Shown in pieces: positions 23,903-30,988 of a stretch of DNA of 32,693 bases. The stretch lies in assembly GCA_019745775.1 (NCBI GenBank), contig JAIESR010000037.1, positions 1 through 32,693 on the forward strand, written 5' to 3'. The notes under the pieces were generated by a model. It worked only from the letters and a program-made list of their open reading frames with translations, was not told where the DNA came from and made no database searches. Each line of letters begins with the position of its first letter. The first letter of the stretch is position 1. Both the position numbers and the translations under genes were made by a program. This stretch comes from Xanthobacteraceae bacterium (GTDB lineage: Bacteria > Pseudomonadota > Alphaproteobacteria > Rhizobiales > Xanthobacteraceae).

Positions 23903-24922
23903 ATGACGGCATTTCTCGCGCGCATTCGTGCCGCCGTCGGTGTGTTGGTGCTGCTCGCGGCGGTCATTGCGGCGGCTCCTTCGGGGGCGCAGCAAAAGAA
24001 TCCCGACGGCTCCGTCAACCCGACCGCAAGCGCGGTGCGGGAAGAGCAGCTGTTCAAGGAGATGGACCGGATCACCGGCCGTTGCACGCTGCCCGACCAG
24101 AAGGCCTGCACGCTCGAGCAGCCGGCCGGCCGCGACTGGCGCTACTTCAGTCAGGTGACGCTGCCGTGGATCGGCGCCATCGCCATCCTCGGCATGCTCG
24201 CCGTGCTGGTGCTGTTCTATCTGTTCCGCGGCATGGTTCGGATCGAGGCCGGGCGCTCCGGCCGCACCGTGGTGCGGTTCAACGCGTTCGAGCGTTTCGT
24301 GCACTGGATGACGGCAGCCTGCTTCATCGTGCTGGCGCTCTCGGGCCTCAATATCACCTTCGGCAAGGATCTGCTGTTGCCGCTGATCGGTCCCGACGCC
24401 TTCACCACTTGGGCGCAATGGGCGAAATATGCGCACAACTATCTGAGCTTCCCCTTCACCATCGGCGTGGTGCTGATCCTCCTGATGTGGATCGGCGGCA
24501 ATATCCCCAATCGCACCGACGTCGCGTGGGTCAAGGAAGGCGGCGGTATCGTCGGCCACGGGCATCCGCCGGCCAAGCGCTTCAACGCCGGCCAGAAGCT
24601 GATCTACTGGATCGTCGTCATCGGCGGCGCCGCGGTTGCGATCACCGGCTACATCCTCATGTTCCCGTTCTGGGGCGGTACCAGCATCGTGGGCATGCAG
24701 ACCGCGGCAGTGATCCACGGCATCGTCGGCGTGCTGTTCGTCGCCGCCATGCTCGGTCACATCTATATCGGCACCATCGGCATGGAAGGTGCCTTTGAGG
24801 CCATGGGCACGGGCACCGTGGACGAGAACTGGGCAAAGCAGCACCACAGCCTTTGGCTCGAGGAAGAGAAAGCCAAGGGCAAGGTCGAAGCGCCGGCCGG
24901 GCGGATGCAGCCGGCGGAATAG
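23903..24922 (+). CDS. fdhC: Formate dehydrogenase gamma subunit (membrane cytochrome b556)
   Basis: This 339-aa membrane protein anchors the complex and passes electrons to quinone. An N-terminal signal-like helix (about 8-30, ending PSGAQQ) precedes a periplasmic segment. Four membrane helices follow near residues 85-112, 129-153, 184-208 and 228-255, plus a helix pair at the C-terminal end. Likely heme b ligands are the histidines in ERFVHWMTAACF, KYAHNYLSF and the later AAVIHGIVG and LGHIYIG segments. The cytoplasmic tail ends with TGTVDENWAKQHHSLWLEEE, typical of FdoI relatives. GGGAG precedes the ATG. A hairpin after the gene may end the fdh transcript. Confidence 0.92.
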   Translation: MTAFLARIRAAVGVLVLLAAVIAAAPSGAQQKNPDGSVNPTASAVREEQLFKEMDRITGRCTLPDQKACTLEQPAGRDWRYFSQVTLPWIGAIAILGMLAVLVLFYLFRGMVRIEAGRSGRTVVRFNAFERFVHWMTAACFIVLALSGLNITFGKDLLLPLIGPDAFTTWAQWAKYAHNYLSFPFTIGVVLILLMWIGGNIPNRTDVAWVKEGGGIVGHGHPPAKRFNAGQKLIYWIVVIGGAAVAITGYILMFPFWGGTSIVGMQTAAVIHGIVGVLFVAAMLGHIYIGTIGMEGAFEAMGTGTVDENWAKQHHSLWLEEEKAKGKVEAPAGRMQPAE

Positions 24923-24948
24923 TTCACCCTTCTTTGATTTCGACCAGG

Positions 24949-24972
24949 AGCGCCCGCGGTAGACCGGGCGCT
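24949..24972 (+). terminator. Hairpin after fdhC, possible terminator
   Basis: AGCGCCCG (24949-24956) and CGGGCGCT (24965-24972) form a perfect 8-bp stem with an 8-nt loop, 27 bp after the fdhC stop. Only a weak T-rich tail (TCTGCTAT) follows, so termination may be partial, letting mobB-moeA be read through. Confidence 0.5.
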
Positions 24973-24977
24973 TCTGC

Positions 24978-24985
24978 TATATATA
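24978..24985 (+). promoter_or_regulatory. TATATATA -10-like element immediately before mobB
   Basis: TATATATA lies 6 nt before the mobB ATG at 24992, just after the fdhC hairpin, in otherwise GC-rich DNA. No ribosome binding site separates it from the start codon. If it is a -10 box, the transcript would start at or next to the ATG and be leaderless. Confidence 0.35.
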
Positions 24986-24991
24986 CGCCCC

Positions 24992-25519
24992 ATGCGCGTT
25001 ATCGGCCTCGCCGGCTGGAGCGGCTCCGGCAAGACGACACTGCTGACCAAACTGATCCCGTGTCTGGTGGCGCGGGGGCTCGCGGTCTCGACCCTCAAGC
25101 ACGCCCATCACGGATTCGACGTGGATCAGCCCGGCAAGGACTCGCACAGCCACCGCATGGCGGGTGCGACCGAGGTGCTGATCGGCTCGGCCACGCGGTT
25201 CGCCCTTGTGCATGAGCTGCGCGGCGCGGCGGAGCCCACACTGCACGATCTGCTGGCGCGGATGTCGCCGGTCGATCTGGTGGTGGTCGAGGGCTACAAG
25301 GCGGCGCCGATCCCGAAGCTCGAAGTGCATCGTGCTGCCGTCGGCAAGCCGCTGCTGCACCCGGACGACGACTGCATCGTCGCGGTCGCCTCCGACGCGC
25401 CACTGCCGAAGGTCGAGCTGCCGGTGGTTTCGCTCGACGATATCGAGACGATCGCTGACATCGTGACGGTCGAGTCAGCGCCGCTGGCAGACGTACTGTC
25501 ACCGCAAGGCGCCGCCTGA
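24992..25519 (+). CDS. mobB: Molybdopterin-guanine dinucleotide biosynthesis protein MobB
   Basis: This 175-aa GTP-binding protein aids MobA in making the guanine dinucleotide form of the Mo cofactor. It has the P-loop GWSGSGKTTL (8-17), then the family motif STLKHAHHGFDVDQPGKDS, a SHRMAGATEVLI segment, and the VVVEGYKAAPIPKLEV motif near residue 98. Length is normal. Its stop shares one base with the moeA start (TGATG), so the two are coupled. The 5' side lacks a ribosome binding site. FdhA needs bis-MGD, which explains its position after fdhABC. Confidence 0.95.
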   Translation: MRVIGLAGWSGSGKTTLLTKLIPCLVARGLAVSTLKHAHHGFDVDQPGKDSHSHRMAGATEVLIGSATRFALVHELRGAAEPTLHDLLARMSPVDLVVVEGYKAAPIPKLEVHRAAVGKPLLHPDDDCIVAVASDAPLPKVELPVVSLDDIETIADIVTVESAPLADVLSPQGAA

Positions 25520-26793
25520 TGGCACAGCTCTCCGACGACTGTTTTGCGTTTGGCGGCGCGCTGCTCCCTGTTGCCGAGATGGAGCGGATGATCGTCGACC
25601 GCGTCATGCCGGTCACGGAAACCGAGACCGTGCCGCTCGCGGCCGCGCACGGCCGCGTCGTCGCCGAGGATATCCTCGCGCCGATCAACCTGCCGCCGTT
25701 CGACAATTCGGCGGTGGACGGATTCGCGGTGCGGCATGCCGATCTTGCCGCGACTGGCGACACCCGCCTGAAGGTGGTCGATCGCATCACCGCGGGCCGC
25801 GCCGCGACCCGCGCGCTCGGCGCCGGCGAGGCGATCCGCATCTTCACCGGCGCGCCGATGCCGGCAGGGGCCGACACCGTGTTCATGCAGGAGGACACCC
25901 GCGTCGAGGGCGACACGGTGATGGTGCCGCCCGGCTTGAAGCGCGGCGCCAACAGCCGCGCCGCCGGCGAGGACTTGCGCGCAAGATCGGTGATGCTGCC
26001 GGCGGGCCGGCGGCTCACCACGTCGCATGTCGCGCTCGCGGCCGCCGTGGGACTCACCGCGCTGCCGGTGCGGCGCCGCGTCCGGGTCGCGGTGTTCTCG
26101 ACCGGCGACGAGATCGTCGAGCCCGGCAGGCCCTTGCCGCCGGCGGCCCTGTTCGACGCCAACCGCTTCCTGCTCGCCGGGCTGATCGAACGCATGGGCG
26201 CGAGCTTCACCGATCTCGGCATCCTGCCCGACGACAAGACGCAGCTTGCGCGCGCCATCGCGGATGCGGCCGCCAGCCATGACCTCGTGCTGACCTCCGG
26301 CGGCGTCTCGACCGGCGAGGCGGATCACGTCCGCGACGCGGTCGAGAGCATCGGCAAGCTCGTGTTCTGGCGGGTCGGCATCAAGCCCGGCCGGCCGGTG
26401 GCGATGGGTGTGATCACGGGCGGGCGGGCGGGCGAGGCCGCCGTCTTCGCCGGCCTTCCCGGCAACCCGGTCGCGGTGTTCGTGACGTTCGCGCGGGTGG
26501 TGCGGCCGCTGCTGCTGCGGCTCGCCGGCGCCGAGGTGCTGCCGCTCATTCCGTTGCCGGTGCGCGCGGGCTTTCCCTACCAGAAGCGCAGCGGCCGGCG
26601 CGAATACGTCCGGGTGCGCCTGGTCCGCAATGCGGATGGGACGGTCGACGCCTTCAAGCACGCGCAGGACGGCGCCGGCGTCATCACCTCGCTGACCGAG
26701 ACCGATGGGCTGATCGAATTGCCGGAAGACGTGACGACGGTCGCGGCCGGCGCCACCGTCGGGTTCTTGTCCTACGCCGCGCTGGCGGAGTAG
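25519..26793 (+). CDS. moeA: Molybdopterin molybdotransferase MoeA (canonical)
   Basis: This 424-aa enzyme inserts molybdate into adenylylated molybdopterin. All main MoeA motifs are present: LPPFDNSAVDGFAVR (58-72), TGAPMPAGADTVFMQED, the GEDLRARSVMLPAG loop, STGDEIVEPGRPLP, TSGGVSTGEADHV, IKPGRPVAMG and GLPGNPVAVFVTF. The C-terminal domain IV (GRREYVRVRL) is intact. It starts on the last base of the mobB stop. It is the third MoeA-type gene in the window and the only one with full canonical motifs and length, so it probably supplies housekeeping or Fdh-directed activity. Confidence 0.93.
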   Translation: MAQLSDDCFAFGGALLPVAEMERMIVDRVMPVTETETVPLAAAHGRVVAEDILAPINLPPFDNSAVDGFAVRHADLAATGDTRLKVVDRITAGRAATRALGAGEAIRIFTGAPMPAGADTVFMQEDTRVEGDTVMVPPGLKRGANSRAAGEDLRARSVMLPAGRRLTTSHVALAAAVGLTALPVRRRVRVAVFSTGDEIVEPGRPLPPAALFDANRFLLAGLIERMGASFTDLGILPDDKTQLARAIADAAASHDLVLTSGGVSTGEADHVRDAVESIGKLVFWRVGIKPGRPVAMGVITGGRAGEAAVFAGLPGNPVAVFVTFARVVRPLLLRLAGAEVLPLIPLPVRAGFPYQKRSGRREYVRVRLVRNADGTVDAFKHAQDGAGVITSLTETDGLIELPEDVTTVAAGATVGFLSYAALAE

Positions 26794-26796
26794 TCG

Positions 26797-26922
26797 CTAT
26801 ATCCGCACGCCGGTGGGCGACGTGAAAGCGGTCTCGACCGGCTTCTGCACATAGTTGAGTACGACGGCCGCGCCGACAGCGAGTACGACAATCGCCAGGC
26901 AGGACATCAGGAAGCTACGCAT
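26797..26922 (-). CDS. 41-aa single-span membrane protein
   Basis: This short minus-strand frame encodes 41 residues. It has a strong ribosome binding site (GGGAGGAG, about 6 nt before the ATG at 26922) and a single hydrophobic helix (residues 4-23, FLMSCLAIVVLAVGAAVVLN). The polar tail ends TGVRI. It ends 4 bp from the convergent moeA stop and starts 75 bp after mobA on the same strand, so it may close the fdhD-mobA operon. Similar small predicted proteins occur in Rhizobiales, to my recollection. Function is unknown; the N-in, single-span form could bind a membrane complex. Confidence 0.65.
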   Translation of the reverse strand: MRSFLMSCLAIVVLAVGAAVVLNYVQKPVETAFTSPTGVRI

Positions 26923-26997
26923 GCCGAACTCCTCCCAGATAACGACAGCTGCCAATATCTAGTCGTGCGACGGCGCCGTTATCAAGAGGTCTAAGGG

Positions 26998-27621
26998 CTA
27001 AGAACCGCGCTCTTGCGCCGCAACACGCTCCGCCGCCGCCACGTCTTCGGGCGTATTGACGTTGAAGAACGGGTCGACCGGCTCCGCCGGCCAGTCGGCA
27101 ATGGCGACGCCGTGGCGCGCGGTCCAGATCTCGATCTTGTGCAGGCCCTCGACCATGAGCGCGTGACGCAAGTCCTCGCGCAGCGCCACCGGCCATATCC
27201 CGACGACCGGATGTCGCCAGTCGCCGGAGCGGGCGCAAGCGAGCCGGGTCTTGGCGCTGGCCCGCGCTGCGTCGAGCCGAGCGACCAGGTCGGACGGCAG
27301 GAAGGGGCAGTCGCCAGGGACGCTGGCGACGTCGGCGATGTCCGGCGCATGCGCGGCGACCCAGTCGAGCCCGGCCAGGATACCGGCCAGCGGGCCGGCG
27401 AAGTCCGGCACGCTGTCGGCGACCACCGGCAGGCGCGTATCGGCGAAACGCGCAGGGTCGCCGTTGGCATTGACGATGAGGCGCGCGCATTGCGGCGTCA
27501 TGGTCGCAAGCACGCGTTCGAGGATTGTCCGGCCGCCGATCGTGATGCGCGCCTTGTCGCCGCCGCCCATGCGGCGCGCGAGCCCGCCGGCGAGGATGAG
27601 GCCGAGAGGAAGCTGTGCCAC
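26998..27621 (-). CDS. mobA: Molybdenum cofactor guanylyltransferase MobA
   Basis: This 207-aa nucleotidyltransferase attaches GMP to molybdopterin to form MGD. The signature LILAGGLARRMGGGDK lies near the N-terminus (about 8-23), followed by DFAGPLAGILAGLDW and VPGDCPFLPSDLV, where the Asp binds Mg. The C-terminal FNVNTPEDVA motif is present. A GTG at 27621 with GGGA 9 nt upstream is the preferred start; a TTG at 27630 in the same frame would add three residues. It lies 18-27 bp after fdhD and is surely cotranscribed with it. Confidence 0.92.
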   Translation of the reverse strand: MAQLPLGLILAGGLARRMGGGDKARITIGGRTILERVLATMTPQCARLIVNANGDPARFADTRLPVVADSVPDFAGPLAGILAGLDWVAAHAPDIADVASVPGDCPFLPSDLVARLDAARASAKTRLACARSGDWRHPVVGIWPVALREDLRHALMVEGLHKIEIWTARHGVAIADWPAEPVDPFFNVNTPEDVAAAERVAAQERGS

Positions 27622-27648
27622 GGTCGTCAATCCCGGGAGCGCGGAGGC

Positions 27649-28608
27649 TCAATCGTCATGCACCGCCGCCTTGCGCCGGTGCTTCGCACTCTCCTCCTCG
27701 ACATAGCGCAGGTCCTGGTCGAACACGATGCGGTCTTCGCCTGACAGCGCGACGAAACGCTTGCCGCGCGCGCGGCCGACGAGGGTCAGGTTCGCCTTGC
27801 GCGCCAGCTCCACGCCCCAGGCGGTGAAGCCAGAGCGCGACACCAGGATCGGGATGCCCATGCGCACGGTCTTTATCACCATCTCCGAGGTCAGCCGGCC
27901 CGTGGTGTAGAAGATCTTGTCGTCGGGACGCACGCGATGCTTGAACATCCAGCCGGCGATCTTGTCGACCGCGTTGTGGCGGCCGACGTCTTCCATATAG
28001 ACCAGCGGGCGGTCGCCGACCGCCAGCACGCAGCCGTGGATCGCGCCGGCCTCCAGATAGAGCGAGGGCGTGGTGTTGATCTTGCTGGTCAGCGCATAGA
28101 GCCACGAGGTGCGAAGCTCCGCGTCCGGCAGTTTCACGTCTTCCAACGCTTCCATCAGGTCGCCGAACACGGTGCCCTGCGCGCAGCCGGAGGTCTGCAC
28201 CTTCTTCTTCAGCTTCTTCTCGTAATTGGTCTTGCGCTTGGTGCGCACCACGACGACCGCGAGCTCCTCGTCGTAGTCGACGCCGGTCACGACGTCGTCC
28301 GGCCTGAGCATGTTTTGGTTGAGCAGGTAGCCGATCGCGAGATAGTCGGGATAGTCGCCGATCGTCATCGCGGTGACGATCTCCTGCGAATTGAGGAAGA
28401 TCGTCAGCGCGCGCTCGACCGTCACGCGGGTTTCGACCGGCTGTCCGGTCTGGTCGACGCCGGTGACGCGCTCGGTCAGCCGTCGGTCATGCGGGTCCGG
28501 CTGAATGAGATAGCGCTCGGCCGGCACGCCGACGAGTCGCGCGGCCCTGGCCGCGGCCGGCTTCGCGGCAGTCGATTTTCCCCCAGTTTTGGCCACTTTC
28601 CTGGCCAT
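27649..28608 (-). CDS. fdhD: FdhD sulfurtransferase for formate dehydrogenase, single-Cys variant
   Basis: This 319-aa protein moves sulfur to the Mo-bis-MGD cofactor of FdhA, making it active. Family motifs are clear: ERALTIFLNSQEIVTAM, YLAIGYLLNQ, CVLAVGDRPLVYMEDVGRHNAVDKI, TTGRLTSEMVIKT and the SRSGFTAWGVELARKANLTLVG end. E. coli FdhD has a CxxC loop; here the loop reads TSGCAQGTVF, with C142 but G145 in the second place. A lysine- and alanine-rich tail of about 25 residues (KVAKTGGKSTAAKPAAARAA) precedes the conserved part, and the loop is flanked by the basic KKLKKKVQTS. The first Cys is the one expected to carry sulfur, so function is likely kept. It starts 15 bp from an inverted repeat. 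Confidence 0.92.
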   Translation of the reverse strand: MARKVAKTGGKSTAAKPAAARAARLVGVPAERYLIQPDPHDRRLTERVTGVDQTGQPVETRVTVERALTIFLNSQEIVTAMTIGDYPDYLAIGYLLNQNMLRPDDVVTGVDYDEELAVVVVRTKRKTNYEKKLKKKVQTSGCAQGTVFGDLMEALEDVKLPDAELRTSWLYALTSKINTTPSLYLEAGAIHGCVLAVGDRPLVYMEDVGRHNAVDKIAGWMFKHRVRPDDKIFYTTGRLTSEMVIKTVRMGIPILVSRSGFTAWGVELARKANLTLVGRARGKRFVALSGEDRIVFDQDLRYVEEESAKHRRKAAVHDD

Positions 28609-28619
28609 CGAAGCGCCTC

Positions 28620-28647
28620 TCTGGTATCGCGACGGACTTATACCAGA
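28620..28647 (-). promoter_or_regulatory. Inverted repeat and -10-like box before fdhD
   Basis: TCTGGTAT (28620-28627) and ATACCAGA (28640-28647) are perfect 8-bp arms, 12 nt apart, just 11 bp upstream of the fdhD start. Read on the minus strand, the first arm runs into TATAAG, a fair -10 box. A regulator at this site would block the promoter or the ribosome site. Confidence 0.45.
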
Positions 28648-28672
28648 AAAGCGCGAGCCCGGAAAAAGCGAA

Positions 28673-28692
28673 AGCCCGGCTCGGGCCGGGCT
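28673..28692 (-). terminator. Rho-independent terminator after 27-aa gene
   Basis: AGCCCGGC (28673-28680), a TCGG loop and GCCGGGCT (28685-28692) form a perfect 8-bp stem. On the minus strand it is followed by TTCGCTTTTT. It lies 72 bp after the stop of the 27-aa gene and before the fdhD promoter, so it insulates the two. Confidence 0.7.
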
Positions 28693-28733
28693 CCGCGGGT
28701 GAAACCGTCACCGCGCGTGAATCGCTTCGCAAT

Positions 28734-28771
28734 CAAATGACTTCCCTAGTTCAAATGCCTTCCCTAGTTCA
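28734..28771. repeat. 18-bp tandem duplication at the end of the 27-aa gene
   Basis: A unit reading CAAATGNCTTCCCTAGTT occurs twice in tandem (28734-28751 and 28752-28769, then 2 more matching bases), with one mismatch (A or C). The second copy contains the stop codon of the minus-strand 27-aa gene; the first copy duplicates it downstream. Confidence 0.8.
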
Positions 28772-28847
28772 GGCCGCCGAACAGCCAGATAATCAGAATG
28801 ATCGGAATCGGAATGCCGATCAGCCAAAGCAAAAGTCCTCTACCCAT
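28764..28847 (-). CDS. 27-aa hydrophobic membrane peptide
   Basis: This minus-strand frame encodes 27 residues: a short basic start (MGRG), then a nearly continuous hydrophobic span LLLWLIGIPIPIILIIWLFG, ending GLN. The ATG at 28847 is preceded by TTGGAGAAGCAAC, giving a GGAG ribosome binding site. A rho-independent terminator follows on the same strand, supporting real transcription. I recall near-identical short proteins in other Rhizobiales, but cannot confirm this here. Function unknown. Confidence 0.65.
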   Translation of the reverse strand: MGRGLLLWLIGIPIPIILIIWLFGGLN

Positions 28848-29202
28848 GTTGCTTCTCCAACGCTGTCAAATCGTTCGACCAGGAAAACGGCGGAACAGCG
28901 AAAAGGTTCCCGCCCGTATGGCGCTGACTTTCCGAACCCTTGCGCAGGCCTGCACGTTGCGGGTCGGCGATCCCTCGCACCGTGGCCACCACGGATCGGA
29001 TCGCGGTCATCGCCACGGCTGGCGCAGTCACGCGCGGGATGGCCGTACTGTGACGATCCGTGAGTGAATGCCGGACGGTCGTGTCATTGTCCGTACCCAT
29101 GAGCGTTGCTACCAGCTGACGGTGCAACAGTGATGTGAAATCGCCCGCTGGAACGGCGGGGCCATTGGTATTGGTCGTCTGCTCTTTGCGGCGACCCAGC
29201 GT
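28848..29202. other. 355-bp region without intact gene
   Basis: The stretch between the 27-aa gene and the ABC transporter ATPase has no intact gene I can support. Its right half holds the probable remnant of a small secreted-protein gene (listed separately). The left part must contain the promoter for the 27-aa gene, but no box is clear. Confidence 0.5.
28972..29133 (+). pseudogene. Decayed small secreted-protein gene (His/Arg-rich) with in-frame stop
   Basis: One plus-strand frame reads DPSHRGHHGSDRGHRHGWRS, then HARDGRTVTIRE, a TGA at 29065-29067, and continues in the same frame MPDGRVIVRTHERCYQ to a stop at 29131-29133. The His/Arg-rich part followed by a TVTIRE / DGRVIVRTHERC end is like the C-terminal half of small exported proteins common in Bradyrhizobium-like genomes. 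The in-frame stop and lack of a signal peptide upstream suggest decay. The evidence is only this pattern. Confidence 0.35.
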
Positions 29203-29970
29203 CTAACCAGGCAGGAAAGCGCTCGCCCCGCTCCCGCTGTCGACCAGGCGTTCGATCGGCGCACGGTAGAGCTCTTGCAATTGTTCGCTGCTCAGCACGC
29301 GCTTGACCTCGCCTTCGGCCAGGCAAGTGCCGTCGCGCAACAGGTAGGCACGATCGGCGGTGCGCAGCGCGTGGTTGGGATCGTGGGTGGTGAACAGGAC
29401 GCCGAGGCCGGACGCCGCAAGCGCACGGATCTCCCGCATCACCTTGCCCTGATTGCCGAAGTCGAGGCTAGCCGTCGGCTCATCGAGCACGACGAACTGC
29501 GGCTCCTGCGCCAAGGCTCTTGCCAGCAACACGAGTTGCCGCTCGCCGCCGGAGATCATGGTATAGGGCCGTTCCTTGAGATGCGCGATGCCGAACTCGT
29601 CGAGCGCGCGGCCGGCGACGTCACGGTCATGCGCCGACGGCCGGCTAAACAGCCCGCCGTGGGAGGTGCGCCCCATGAGCACCACGGTCTCGACCGTGAA
29701 TGCGAATGTGGGATTGTGGACCTGCGGCACATAGGCGACGCGCCGCGCGCGGTCGCGGATCGTGAACGCGTCAAGCGAGCGACCGTCGATCTGCGCCTCG
29801 CCGGCGAGCGGCTTGAGAATGCCGAGCAGCGTCTTGAGCAGCGTGGTCTTGCCGCCGCCATTGGGGCCGAGCAGCGCCAGCACCTCGCCCTGCTTGAGTG
29901 TGACATCGAGCCCGCGCCCGACCACGCGGTCGCTGTAGCCGATGGTGAGATCGCGGCCCGCGAGCGTCAC
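29203..29970 (-). CDS. FecE/BtuD-type ABC transporter ATP-binding protein
   Basis: This 255-aa ATPase powers the adjacent FecCD-type permease. Walker A is GPNGGGKTT (35-43), the signature is SGGERQ (140-145) and Walker B is FVVLDEP (159-165), with the switch His in LFTTHDPNHAL. The GTG start at 29970 overlaps the permease stop (GTGA) and has AGAGGA upstream. The family imports iron chelates, cobalamin or, in the MolBCA branch, molybdate and tungstate. Its place next to the Mo cofactor genes fits the last case, which is inference. Confidence 0.9.
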   Translation of the reverse strand: MTLAGRDLTIGYSDRVVGRGLDVTLKQGEVLALLGPNGGGKTTLLKTLLGILKPLAGEAQIDGRSLDAFTIRDRARRVAYVPQVHNPTFAFTVETVVLMGRTSHGGLFSRPSAHDRDVAGRALDEFGIAHLKERPYTMISGGERQLVLLARALAQEPQFVVLDEPTASLDFGNQGKVMREIRALAASGLGVLFTTHDPNHALRTADRAYLLRDGTCLAEGEVKRVLSSEQLQELYRAPIERLVDSGSGASAFLPG

Positions 29971-30977
29971 GACCAGTTCCTCTGCATGCCGGCGAGCAGC
30001 CAGATGAAAAACGGCGTTCCGATCACTGCCGTCAATATGCCGAGCGGGATCTCGATCGGCGCCATGGTGCGTGCCAGCGTGTCGATGAGCAGCAAATAAC
30101 CGCCGCCCAGCAGCGCGCAGGTCGGGAGCAGCTTCGGGAAATCCGGGCCGACCAGCGCACGCGCGAGATGCGGCACCACGAGCCCGACCCAGCCGATGAC
30201 GCCCGAGGCGGCGACGCTCGCCGATGTCACCAGCGTTGCCGCCGCCACGATCGCGATCCGCATCGGCCCGGTCGGAACGCCGAGGGCGCGTGCTTCCTCC
30301 TCCGGCAGCGACATGACGTTCATGCGCCAGCGGAGCGCTACCAGCACGATGGTGCCGAGCGCGACCGGACCCGCGAGCGGGATGAGATCGCCGGCATTGG
30401 TCGCCGCGAGGCTGCCGAGCAGCCAGAACGTCATCGCGGGGAGCTGGTTGTAGGGATCGGCCAGATATTTCACGAGTCCAACGCCGGCTCCGAGCAGCGC
30501 GCCCACGACGACGCCCGTGAGCACCAACACCAGGATCGGGTCGCGCGATTGCAGCGCGGAGCCGATACCGTAAACCGCGGCGACTGCGAGGAGTCCGCCG
30601 AACGCCAGCAGTCCGATACCGATGACACCGAGCGAGAAATAGATGCCGAGCACGGCGCCAAGTGCCGCGCCCGATGACGCGCCCAGGATGTCCGGCGATA
30701 CCAGCGGATTGCGGAACAGACCCTGGAATGCTGCGCCAGCCACCGCAAGTGCCGCTCCTACCAGCACAGCCGCGATCACGCGCGGCCCGCGCACCAGCAG
30801 GATGACGTTTTCGGTGGCCTCCGAGGCCGCCGGCGCACCGCCGGTCGCGCGCGACCATAGGACATCGAACAACTCGCCGAAGCCGACCGGATAGCGTCCG
30901 ACCGCGAAGGCGACGATCAGCCCCGCGATCAGCACAGCGGTGGCGATCAGCAGGCCCGGAAAGAAGCGCTGGGTCAT
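29967..30977 (-). CDS. FecCD-family ABC transporter permease
   Basis: This 336-aa inner-membrane protein has the hydrophobic pattern of a BtuC/FecCD permease with about ten helices. Family marks are VRGPRVIAAVLVGAALAVAGA, FRNPLVSPDILGASSGAALGA, MTFWLLGSL, and GVIGWVGLVVPHLARALVGPD followed by LLPTCALLGG. It overlaps the ATPase gene by 4 bp and lies 11 bp after the binding-protein gene, so the three form one operon. Specificity cannot be read from the permease alone. Confidence 0.92.
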   Translation of the reverse strand: MTQRFFPGLLIATAVLIAGLIVAFAVGRYPVGFGELFDVLWSRATGGAPAASEATENVILLVRGPRVIAAVLVGAALAVAGAAFQGLFRNPLVSPDILGASSGAALGAVLGIYFSLGVIGIGLLAFGGLLAVAAVYGIGSALQSRDPILVLVLTGVVVGALLGAGVGLVKYLADPYNQLPAMTFWLLGSLAATNAGDLIPLAGPVALGTIVLVALRWRMNVMSLPEEEARALGVPTGPMRIAIVAAATLVTSASVAASGVIGWVGLVVPHLARALVGPDFPKLLPTCALLGGGYLLLIDTLARTMAPIEIPLGILTAVIGTPFFIWLLAGMQRNWS

Positions 30978-30988
30978 GCGAGGTTTTT

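Noticed and set aside
23246-24847. A 533-codon frame antisense to fdhB and fdhC
   Set aside because: It covers two well-supported genes and has no domain pattern.
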